This document shows positions 1 through 7,027 of a stretch of DNA of 10,232 nucleotides, in pieces. Below the pieces are notes generated by a model. It saw nothing but the letters and a program-made list of their open reading frames with translations. It was not told where the DNA came from and did not search any database. The stretch is taken from contig PAUV01000097.1 of NCBI GenBank assembly GCA_002712845.1, forward strand, positions 1 to 10,232, read 5' to 3'. The stretch is from Rhodopirellula sp. GTDB lineage: Bacteria > Planctomycetota > Planctomycetia > Pirellulales > Pirellulaceae. The number at the start of each line of letters is the position of its first letter. Position 1 is the stretch's first letter. A program made the translations under genes and the position numbers.

Positions 1-457
1 CGCTGACTTTTGCGGTGTGGGGCATGAAATTGCTGACCCAAGCACCCGATTCACCATGTTGTGAAAACGGTTCCACAGGGGCCAGCAGCAGTTTGCCATC
101 TGCCTTGCCCGTCATCGTGCTGAAACGCCGGTCACCGATGTAGGAATTAGGAACAGGTTCGGAGTGCTTTTTTTTGAGATTGGGCTTCCAGTCAAACAGG
201 TCGACATGGGTGGGAGCCCCGTTCTGAAACAGGTAAATCACTCGCTTCGCCTTGGGCGCAAAGTGTGGCAGGTCGGGCAGTCCGCCAATCCGAGGCGATT
301 CAGCTCCAGTTGCCTTTTCCCCAAGTGTCACACCTTCAGTCGCGAATCCATCGCGATGCAGCAGCGACGCAAGAGCCGCCGTCCCGATGCCGGTTGCTGA
401 TCGGCCAAAGAAATGCCGGCGATTGAGATGTTGTTGGTGTTGTTCCAGAGGATTCAT
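1..457 (-). CDS. DUF1501 domain protein, N-terminal part (runs off window)
   Basis: The first 152 codons of a DUF1501-family protein are present; the gene continues past the left edge. The start is the ATG at 457-455. Residues 13-18 read RRHFFG, followed by a small-residue, weakly hydrophobic stretch (about 20-33). This is the twin-arginine export signal usual in this family, so the protein is probably exported folded through Tat. Family-typical segments follow: a strand with FQNGAPTHVDLFDWKP near 77-92 and SGAWVSNFMPHTAKV near 137-151. DUF1501 proteins are distantly related to the sulfatase/alkaline phosphatase fold, but their substrate is not established. The start lies 23 bp past the stop of the upstream PSC1/DUF1549/DUF1553 gene on the same strand, so the two are almost certainly one transcript, a very common pairing in planctomycetes. 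No clear Shine-Dalgarno sequence precedes the start. The family call is secure; the biochemical role is unknown. Confidence 0.9.
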   Translation of the reverse strand, partial: MNPLEQHQQHLNRRHFFGRSATGIGTAALASLLHRDGFATEGVTLGEKATGAESPRIGGLPDLPHFAPKAKRVIYLFQNGAPTHVDLFDWKPNLKKKHSEPVPNSYIGDRRFSTMTGKADGKLLLAPVEPFSQHGESGAWVSNFMPHTAKVS

Positions 458-480
458 GAGCCGAGTCGTTTGGTGGGGGA

Positions 481-3400
481 TCATTCCCGGTTCAGGGTTT
501 CGTCCAAGTTTAAAATGGCCAAACAAAGATTGGTCCATGCCGCCAGTTCGTTAGGAGCGATTCTTTCATCGCGTGTTGATTCGCCAACGGCAACCAACGC
601 TAACGCATCCTTTGAGCCATCAGAGAACTGGCCGCGGGTTCGGTTCAATCCGCGGAGCAGGATCTCACGTTCCTGGTTCGATGCAGGCCTCGCCAGAACT
701 CGCTTCAGGATTGCATCAATGCGATCTGCATCGGTGTCGTCTGCTGTTTCTTTGCCAACGGGGTATTGCAGCAGCGTTCTCTGGGCAAGCGCCCGGGCAG
801 CTTCCACGTATGCTGTGTTGTTCAGGGTCTGCAGTGCATGCAGTGGCGTGTTGGTTCGACTGGCGACTACCGTGCACGTCTGGCGTGTCGCGTTGTCAAA
901 GAACATGGTGGGCGCGATGATCCGTCGCCAATACGTGTATAAGCTTCGCCGGTAAAGTTTTTCTCCACTGTCCTGTGTGTATTTCTTTTTACCAAACGAT
1001 GCTTCTTCCCAGATTCCTTTGGGTTGGTAAGTATTGACGGCTGGGCCTCCGCTGGCCGGCGACAGAAGTCCGCTGACTGCCAACGCCTGATCTCGGAGCA
1101 TCCAAGCTGGCAATCGGTTGCGCGATGCTCTTCCAAGCAGACGATTATCAGGATCTCGCTGATAGGTTTCGGGGTTAGGGATGATCGATGATTGTCGATA
1201 GGTATGGCTGTTGACAATGGTTCGTATCAAATCCTTGACGTTCCAGCCGTTTTGTTGAAACGTTTTCGCAAGCCAGTTAAGTAATTCCATCTGAGTGGGG
1301 ACTTCGCCCTGAGTACCAAAGTCTTCGGTTGTCTTCACCAATCCGATGCCGAATATTTGTTGCCAGAAGCGATTCACTGTCACTCGAGCCGTGAGCGGGT
1401 TTTGTGAATCAACCAGCCAGCGGGCCAGCGTCAGGCGATTATTTGGTTGCGTTGATTTTGTTGCTGAGTTTGAGTCACTGGCGGTCGCTGGACGCATCAA
1501 TGCGGGAAGTCCAGGCTGGACTTCGTCTGTTGGTTTGTTGTAAAGGCCTCGATCCAGCACAAACGTTTGACGCGGCTTTGGCATGTCAGCCATTACCATG
1601 ACTTTGGGCAAGCTGCGATTCAATGCATCTCGTTGTTTGACCAGCGTGGCTTTCTTGTCCGCAAGTTGTTTGAAATCGGGTGAAGTTGCCTGGCGGCGAT
1701 TGGCGATGAGTTTTCTTTGTGCGTCTGTGCGCTCAGATTTGCCCGTTGCGAGTGCGGCGAGCAAATCCTTTTCGCTCTCGACAAGCTTTGGGTCGGGCTC
1801 GCTTGAAACAGAAATCAGGAAGTGACCCAGATTGTGCTTCTTGTGCACTGAATCATGTCGCAGCACCACCTGAAGTGTTTCGCCGTCTTTGATCTCGCGA
1901 GGATTCTTCAATCGAAAAATTGCAGCATGGTCGCGGTCGACATGGCGTCCTTCGTAAACCGCCCAGCCAGTACTGTTGTTACCATCGAATGCATTCGTGA
2001 CCGCCAGTGATCCCTGCTCGAAGGTTGCTTCGGCTGAAGCGATTTCAAGCGTCGCGATGTTTTTTGAATCACTACCTACGACATGTATTTCCAGTTCCGT
2101 CAACACAAAGTTTCCGCTGTCGGAATACGAAAGACTGTTGCGTGGGAAGGACTCGTGCCGTAACGCATCGATGCGTAACGCTGTGATCTGTTGCTCAGGT
2201 GAATCGGCTACGATGGTGTAGGTGTCTGTGTCTGGGGCAGGCCCACTGGTTAGCACTGATTGGTCAGGCAGGATCGATAATTTTGATCCGGTTGCTTCCG
2301 CTTTGATTGGCTTCGTAGCTTGCCAACGTGGTTTGGTATCCAGACGCTCCCGTTCCTGTGCTTCCCACTGGCTCTGGTCCGTTGCCAACTGTTGGGTGAG
2401 TGCTTCAATGTCTTTGTCGGCTTGCGCGATCTGAGTGGCAAGCGAAACAAGTTGTTTGGATTGTTGAGCAGTTGGTACCGCGAGATTCGGAGCGGTTTGC
2501 GGATCTCCGCCCGCACCTGTCACGGGGGTTTGATTGAAAAAGCCAAAGAACCTGTAGTAATCGCGATTGCTTAGAGGGTCATATTTGTGGTCATGGCAGC
2601 GACAGCAGTTCAGAGTCAAGCCAAGCCAAACGGTACCGACCGTTTCTGACATGTCCATCACGTATTCAATGCGATTTTCTTCGGGAATCCGACCGCCCTC
2701 ACCATTGATCATGTGGTTCCGAGAAAAACCCGTTGCCAGTTTCTGTTCCATTGTCGCATCGGGTAGCAGGTCACCAGCGATCTGCCAGGTTGTGAATTTG
2801 TCATAAGCGAGGTTCTTGTTGAAGGCATCGACGACCCAGTCCCGCCAAGGCCACATGGTACGTTCTCGGTCGCCTTGGTAGCCATTGGTGTCAGCGTATC
2901 TGCTTGCATCCAGCCAGTTCCAAGCCATCCTCTGCCCGTAGGCGTGTGAGTTTAGTAATCGGTCGACAAGCTTCTCGTAGGCATCCGTTGATGTGTCAGT
3001 GACAAAGTCATCGACTGCTTGGGGTGTCGGGGGAAGCCCAGTGAGGTCAAGAGAGAGCCGCCGGATCAAAGTTGAGCGAGAAGCCTCTGGCGAAGCTTTT
3101 AGTTTGTTTTCTTGCAGCTTTTGTCGAACGAAATGATCGATCGGATTTCTGAGTGGTCGATCCGTGTCTTTGTGATTTAACGATTTCGCTGTTGGGATCT
3201 CTGGCAGGCTCAATGGGCGAAAGGCCCAATGGGTTTGCCAGGCAGCACCCTCGTCAATCCATTGACGTAGTAGTTCGACCTCGTCGGTTTTGACTGATCG
3301 GTTCGACTCTGGTGGTGGCATCACCTCATCCGGATCATCCGACATCAACCTGTCGATCAATTCGCTGTTGGCAGCGGAACCTTTTTCGATGACAGATTCG

Positions 3401-3639
3401 ATTCCCGCCTGAGTATCCAGTCGCAAATCAGCTTCGCGAGTTGACGCGTCAGGTCCGTGACAAAAGACGCAATTCTCTGAGATGATCGACCGAATGTCGC
3501 GCGCGAAATCGATCTTCGTTACAGCGGCTGTCTCCGGTTCGACAGCATCCGCAAAACGGCTAGGGGCAGCAAGCAAGAACAGCAGGATGCCAATGGCGGG
3601 GGCGAGTCGCCCGATGGGGTGGGAGTGAGTGCGTCGCAT
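481..3639 (-). CDS. PSC1 cytochrome c / DUF1549 / DUF1553 secreted protein
   Basis: A 1052-residue secreted protein, counted from the ATG at 3639-3637. An in-frame TTG eight codons upstream (3663) is possible, but the ATG gives a cleaner signal peptide: a basic start (MRRTHSH), a hydrophobic core near 13-27 and likely cleavage near the ADA around 30-32. Domains in order: planctomycete cytochrome c (PSC1) with a CVFCH haem-binding motif at 57-61 and MPPP at 107-110, whose Met could be the distal haem ligand; DUF1549 about 165-370, containing [11 protein letters not shown] at 345-355; a coiled coil about 392-427; a region resembling a discoidin/F5-8C beta-sandwich about 482-614; a second helical stretch about 617-675; and DUF1553 about 734-1000, ending in the typical [15 protein letters not shown]. 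Haem binding is inferred from the motif. The family is secreted and often linked with polysaccharide or sulfatase loci, but its reaction is not established. The DUF1501 gene follows 23 bp downstream. Confidence 0.93.
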   Translation of the reverse strand: MRRTHSHPIGRLAPAIGILLFLLAAPSRFADAVEPETAAVTKIDFARDIRSIISENCVFCHGPDASTREADLRLDTQAGIESVIEKGSAANSELIDRLMSDDPDEVMPPPESNRSVKTDEVELLRQWIDEGAAWQTHWAFRPLSLPEIPTAKSLNHKDTDRPLRNPIDHFVRQKLQENKLKASPEASRSTLIRRLSLDLTGLPPTPQAVDDFVTDTSTDAYEKLVDRLLNSHAYGQRMAWNWLDASRYADTNGYQGDRERTMWPWRDWVVDAFNKNLAYDKFTTWQIAGDLLPDATMEQKLATGFSRNHMINGEGGRIPEENRIEYVMDMSETVGTVWLGLTLNCCRCHDHKYDPLSNRDYYRFFGFFNQTPVTGAGGDPQTAPNLAVPTAQQSKQLVSLATQIAQADKDIEALTQQLATDQSQWEAQERERLDTKPRWQATKPIKAEATGSKLSILPDQSVLTSGPAPDTDTYTIVADSPEQQITALRIDALRHESFPRNSLSYSDSGNFVLTELEIHVVGSDSKNIATLEIASAEATFEQGSLAVTNAFDGNNSTGWAVYEGRHVDRDHAAIFRLKNPREIKDGETLQVVLRHDSVHKKHNLGHFLISVSSEPDPKLVESEKDLLAALATGKSERTDAQRKLIANRRQATSPDFKQLADKKATLVKQRDALNRSLPKVMVMADMPKPRQTFVLDRGLYNKPTDEVQPGLPALMRPATASDSNSATKSTQPNNRLTLARWLVDSQNPLTARVTVNRFWQQIFGIGLVKTTEDFGTQGEVPTQMELLNWLAKTFQQNGWNVKDLIRTIVNSHTYRQSSIIPNPETYQRDPDNRLLGRASRNRLPAWMLRDQALAVSGLLSPASGGPAVNTYQPKGIWEEASFGKKKYTQDSGEKLYRRSLYTYWRRIIAPTMFFDNATRQTCTVVASRTNTPLHALQTLNNTAYVEAARALAQRTLLQYPVGKETADDTDADRIDAILKRVLARPASNQEREILLRGLNRTRGQFSDGSKDALALVAVGESTRDERIAPNELAAWTNLCLAILNLDETLNRE

Positions 3640-3740
3640 GCCTCTATGGTAGCCAATAATCAATCATCTGAGGCAAGTTAGGTCCCATTTGGGGAGCGTT
3701 TTGGAGACTATTTCTGATCAGTGACGTGGCCGGGTAGTGT

Positions 3741-3790
3741 GATTGTCGCAGTTGTTTAGGTGGACGATTGTCGCAGGTGTTTGCGTGGAC
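3741..3790. repeat. 25-bp imperfect tandem repeat, two units
   Basis: Two adjacent 25-bp units occupy 3741-3765 and 3766-3790 and match at 22 of 25 positions. Both begin GATTGTCGCAG and end GTGGAC. A shortened relative, GATTGTTGAAGTGGAC, lies at 3825-3840 and looks like the same unit with about 9 bp missing from the middle. There are too few copies, and no spacers, for a CRISPR array. The function is unknown. Confidence 0.8.
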
Positions 3791-3873
3791 CGTCTGGGCG
3801 GCTTTTTATGTGGGTCAGTTGTGCGATTGTTGAAGTGGACGAGCTGCGCTTTTGTTGATGCGGTCAGATACGC

Positions 3874-3899
3874 GGCAGTTGATGAGGGCAGTTGATGAG
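3874..3899. repeat. 13-bp perfect tandem duplication
   Basis: The 13-mer GGCAGTTGATGAG occurs twice in direct succession (3874-3886 and 3887-3899) with no mismatch. An additional GTTGATG at 3854-3860 is a partial match. It may be a slippage duplication; no function is evident. Confidence 0.8.
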
Positions 3900-4089
3900 C
3901 GGGCCCGCTTCGTCCATGCTTCGGGAAATCTTGCAATGGAGACCTTGTTCAGAGAGATTGGCGGATACTCCACTGCCCGTGCAGGCTAGCGAGTAGAGTG
4001 TTGTTTTGTTTGCGCTGGCTCAGGTATTGTCATGTCAATGAATTGTAGTTTTGAGATTTGGCCATTCTCTCGTTGAGCTGTTTGAGGTT

Positions 4090-4093
4090 AGGA
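4090..4093 (+). promoter_or_regulatory. Ribosome binding site deciding the start of the pseudouridine synthase
   Basis: AGGA lies 5 bp before the ATG at 4099-4101. The open frame extends upstream to a TTG at 4051, which has no such site, so translation most likely begins at 4099. Confidence 0.55.
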
Positions 4094-4098
4094 AAGCA

Positions 4099-5076
4099 AT
4101 GAACGCGATGCTGCAGCGGCGAAATGAAGATTTGCAAAAGCTACAGGAAAAACTGCCTGGCAGCGTACCTTATGACAATCTTCGACCAATCAATGTGCCG
4201 GCTAGATGTGATGGGAAAACACTGTTGGAATGTGTGACCAGTGTCTATCCGCAGGTTAGTCAATCGCAGTGGCAGGTGTGGTTCTCGGAAGGGCATATTC
4301 TGTTCGGTGGTGATCGTGCTGATCCTGCTGCCATCGTGCGAGGCGGGCAGCAGTTTCAACATTTGTTTCCCGACACGACTGAACCTGAGGTTGATGCTAC
4401 TGTTCAGGTTTTGGCCGAAGAACAGGAGTTCATTGTCGTATATAAACCGGCTCCTTTGCCGGTTCATCCCTGTGGTCGATTCAATCTTAATACACTGACG
4501 TCACTGCTGGCGACGGTTTACCCCCAGGAGGATTTGAGGCTGGTGCACCGTCTGGATGCCAACACGACCGGAGTCATGGTGCTGGCACGAACCCGAAGCG
4601 TGGCAACCGATTTGCGGCAACAATTTGAGTCGAATCTGGTACAGAAGCAGTACTTGGTGCGGTGCATTGGTCATCCACCTGATCAGCAATTCACTTGTGA
4701 TGAACGCATTGCAAAAGAAACAGTGAAAGGGGGAACGCGCGAACTCCGTCACGATGGTCAGGAATCACGCACTCGTTTTCTTGTCCTGGGTCAGTTGGCT
4801 GATGGCACGGCTGTCCTGCATGCGTTTCCGGAAACTGGACGCACGAACCAGATTCGTTTGCATCTGTGGGGAAGGGGGACTCCTGTGCTGGGCGACCCTA
4901 CTTATCTTGTCGATGGCGAGCGTGTTGCAAATCAAACGTTGACGCTGGCGGATCCACCGATGTGCCTTCATGCTCAGCGTCTCTCGTTCCGACATCCGCA
5001 CACAGAACAACTGGTTCACTTTGAAGCTAGCGAACCAGTTTGGATGAGTGAGTCTGCATTGTCGTCATGGTCCTAG
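4099..5076 (+). CDS. RluA-family pseudouridine synthase
   Basis: A 325-residue enzyme that isomerises uridine to pseudouridine in structured RNA, probably rRNA or tRNA; the target site cannot be read from sequence. An S4-like RNA-binding region covers about 42-90 (the SQSQWQVWFSEGHILFGG segment). The catalytic domain follows, with YKPAPLPVHP at 115-124 and the active-site motif HRLDANTTG at 150-158, in which Asp153 is the expected nucleophile. The C-terminal motif GRTNQIRLHL is at 247-256 and CLHAQRLSF at about 289-297. Two positions differ from the commonest family form: Thr where HRLDxxTSG has Ser, and Asn where GRTHQIR has His. All segments of the domain are present, so the enzyme is probably active. 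The start is set by an AGGA 5 bp upstream; a longer TTG start at 4051 would add 16 residues. It is transcribed alone, convergent with the downstream operon. Confidence 0.93.
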   Translation: MNAMLQRRNEDLQKLQEKLPGSVPYDNLRPINVPARCDGKTLLECVTSVYPQVSQSQWQVWFSEGHILFGGDRADPAAIVRGGQQFQHLFPDTTEPEVDATVQVLAEEQEFIVVYKPAPLPVHPCGRFNLNTLTSLLATVYPQEDLRLVHRLDANTTGVMVLARTRSVATDLRQQFESNLVQKQYLVRCIGHPPDQQFTCDERIAKETVKGGTRELRHDGQESRTRFLVLGQLADGTAVLHAFPETGRTNQIRLHLWGRGTPVLGDPTYLVDGERVANQTLTLADPPMCLHAQRLSFRHPHTEQLVHFEASEPVWMSESALSSWS

Positions 5077-5144
5077 CGACGCCTGACATGCAGGCTTGCA
5101 AATGACGCGGTGACCTGCTTTCTCGGCTGAAATTTCTGCGGCTC

Positions 5145-5315
5145 TCAGGAAGCCTTTAACTTGGCGGCTTCTTCTTCCAGGCTGGTGATTTCGTCTTCCA
5201 GGGCTTTCAGCTCTTCGGCGTCGTCCGCTTGTTCTCGTGAGCCTGACAATCGCGGTCGCAGGGTTTGCAGTTTCTTGTTAATGACATTGAGTCTTTTCTT
5301 TGCTTTTTTATCCAT
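5145..5315 (-). CDS. Small charged coiled-coil protein (56 residues), function unknown
   Basis: A short open frame from the ATG at 5315-5313 to the TGA at 5147-5145 encodes 56 residues. Residues 1-27 are strongly basic (MDKKAKKRLNVINKKL at the start). Residues 29-56 are acidic with leucines at heptad-like spacing (EELKALEDEITSLEEE), predicting one long helix or a short coiled coil. There is no signal peptide or membrane segment, so it should be cytoplasmic. An AGGAAA precedes the start with a 7-bp gap. It begins 32 bp after the stop of the ATPase/permease fusion gene on the same strand and is probably the last gene of that operon. I do not recognise the family with certainty, though similar short Lys/Glu-rich proteins occur in planctomycetes. 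Supporting evidence is the ribosome site, operon spacing and a composition that fits a folded helix. Confidence 0.7.
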   Translation of the reverse strand: MDKKAKKRLNVINKKLQTLRPRLSGSREQADDAEELKALEDEITSLEEEAAKLKAS

Positions 5316-5347
5316 GCGCTGATTTCCTGAGGAGATGAGGTGGGTTG

Positions 5348-7027
5348 CTAGAATTCAATCAAGGCAATGATGAAGTGAACCAGCAATACATACAAAGTGG
5401 TCCATAAGACCGTGGACGTGATTGCGTCGCTTACGTCACTGGCGGATTGTTTTGGAGCCAAGCCACGATAAAAACCGATCGCACCGGTTCCAATACCACA
5501 CGCCAGATTCTTTAGCATCACCCATCCCCAGCCTTGGGGCCAGCCCCCGTCCGAAGTGAGCAGGTTCCGATAGAAATGCTGTTCCCAGAAAAAAGGCCCG
5601 ACATTCGGGTGTGTTGCTGTGAAGCTGAGCATGCTGATGAAGCGAGCAGACGTGAAGGCCATCCATTCCAGAATTGGCGTTGCCAGCATGAAGGCCAGCA
5701 CAATTGGAATCAGTAGGTAGAGTCTTGGCTTGACTCCGAGTGTTCGCATCGCATCAATCTGTCCCCCATATTGTTTCACGCCGACATCAGCTGCGACCGC
5801 TGCTCCACAACGTGCCGCAATCAGAATGGTTGCCAGCACAGGAACGAGAATGCGGTAGAGTGCAAAGCCAATCGATGACAACAGCTCATCAATCAATAAA
5901 GGTTGAGTGTAGAGCCGAAACGGAAGAAATCGGAATGTGAAATACGTTCCTGTGAATCCAACAATCAGCCCTGCAAGGATCAGATAAATCCACGCAGATA
6001 CACCGCCTACCAACCGCAGGTAATGAGCGAAGAAACGCAGGCCCCAGCGAGGACGCGGGAACAGAGGCAGCAGGTCGTACGGAAGCCTGACCGCTGCAAC
6101 CACGGTTGAACCGGTTTGTCTCAGGAACGCGTCGAGTTTCGACGTGCTCTGCTGAGCCAAGGTCGGCGGACTGCTTGGAGTTTCGGAGAGTTGTACAGGT
6201 CTCATCCGCGTCGGAATTTGGGGCCAATCCTGACGGGGTACGGGAACCAATAGGCGGGTCTCACTGTCCAGCAGCAAGACTTCGTCCGCAATCGGGATCA
6301 GTGTCTCGTAGTCATGGGTGACAATGATGCTGGTTCGGTGGTAGGTGTCATGTGTGTGGCGAATCAACTCAGCCACTTTTCCACCGCTGGCTGCATCCAG
6401 GCCCGATGTTGGTTCGTCATAAAGGATGATGTCAGGGTTTGCAGCAAGCGTGCGCGCGATTGCCAATCGTTGTTTTTGCCCCCCGCTCAATGCAGCCACT
6501 GGAGTCTTGGCAGGTACCCCGAGTTCTTCTAGCCATTGCCGTGCTGATTGACCAGAAGTCCGGGTTCGGTCGTTGCAGTGATCGAGTGCGAATTGGACAT
6601 TTTCAGTCGGTGATAATTCATCAAACAGTGCAAATTGCTGAAACACGATGCCAATGCGCGGTTGAATCTTTGGGATGGTTTCAGCAGCGGATGTAGTGCC
6701 TTGGTTATCTTTGTCAGAGTTGCTTTCAGGGTCAACTTCGGGTGCGGATGTCGTTTGGGACACATGCCCACTTTCTATTTTTCCATCCCATTTGATGACT
6801 GGGCCATTGTTGGGAAGCAAACCGGCAAGTGTACGTAGCAGAACCGATTTTCCAGCTCCGCTTCCGCCCACGATTACGGTGATCTTGCCCGCAGTGATCG
6901 TTAAATCTGTTTCAGCTAATAGTTCGCGATCACCTGCTTTTATTTTCAGGTGGTTCAGATGCAGCGATTTTGGAGCCGAGGGTTCAGTGCTGTTCGAGGG
7001 GTGCTCAGCAGAAGGTTTCGTTGTCAT
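5348..7027 (-). CDS. MlaF-like ATPase fused to MlaE-like permease (lipid ABC transporter)
   Basis: A 559-residue fusion of two proteins normally encoded separately. Residues about 21-265 are an ABC ATPase: Walker A GGSGAGKS at 54-61, Q-loop VFQQ at 128-131, signature LSGGQ at 180-184, Walker B ILYDE ending at Glu205, and the switch His238 in VTHD. All catalytic residues are present. A hydrophilic Ser/Asp/Glu-rich insertion (about 82-120) lies between Walker A and the Q-loop. A linker at about 266-298 leads to an MlaE/DUF140 permease (about 300-559) with several membrane helices and the family motif around AARCGAAVAADVGVKQ (404-419) and QIDAMRTLGVKP (423-434). In Mla systems these parts form an inner-membrane complex moving phospholipid between inner and outer membranes. 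The start overlaps the stop of the upstream gene as ATGA, with GGAGG 10 bp upstream, implying translational coupling. Direction of transport is not predictable. Confidence 0.92.
   Translation of the reverse strand: MTTKPSAEHPSNSTEPSAPKSLHLNHLKIKAGDRELLAETDLTITAGKITVIVGGSGAGKSVLLRTLAGLLPNNGPVIKWDGKIESGHVSQTTSAPEVDPESNSDKDNQGTTSAAETIPKIQPRIGIVFQQFALFDELSPTENVQFALDHCNDRTRTSGQSARQWLEELGVPAKTPVAALSGGQKQRLAIARTLAANPDIILYDEPTSGLDAASGGKVAELIRHTHDTYHRTSIIVTHDYETLIPIADEVLLLDSETRLLVPVPRQDWPQIPTRMRPVQLSETPSSPPTLAQQSTSKLDAFLRQTGSTVVAAVRLPYDLLPLFPRPRWGLRFFAHYLRLVGGVSAWIYLILAGLIVGFTGTYFTFRFLPFRLYTQPLLIDELLSSIGFALYRILVPVLATILIAARCGAAVAADVGVKQYGGQIDAMRTLGVKPRLYLLIPIVLAFMLATPILEWMAFTSARFISMLSFTATHPNVGPFFWEQHFYRNLLTSDGGWPQGWGWVMLKNLACGIGTGAIGFYRGLAPKQSASDVSDAITSTVLWTTLYVLLVHFIIALIEF

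Larger units (their letters stand above)
3640..4098. other. Intergenic region between divergent genes, with tandem repeats
   Basis: About 460 bp separate the divergent starts of the PSC1/DUF1549/DUF1553 gene and the pseudouridine synthase. Promoters for both should lie here, but I could not pick out a convincing -35/-10 pair. The stretch holds a 25-bp imperfect tandem repeat and a 13-bp perfect tandem repeat, listed separately. A 72-codon open frame on the minus strand (3718-3936) spans both repeats and looks spurious. I see no RNA gene. Confidence 0.6.

Noticed and set aside
413..955. A 180-codon plus-strand open frame opposite the PSC1/DUF1549/DUF1553 and DUF1501 genes.
   Set aside because: It lies antisense to two genes with clear family motifs; its translation shows no domain.
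3741..3840. Possible CRISPR array.
   Set aside because: The units are directly adjacent with no spacers, only two are full length, and no cas gene is present.
3718..3936. A 72-codon minus-strand open frame across the intergenic repeats.
   Set aside because: It is built largely from the tandem repeats, lacks a recognisable domain and has a composition (many His, Thr, Pro, Asn) expected of translated non-coding DNA.
5081..5095. Small hairpin GCCTG-ACATG-CAGGC just after the pseudouridine synthase stop, considered as a terminator.
   Set aside because: The stem is only 5 bp and no T-run follows, so it is too weak to call.
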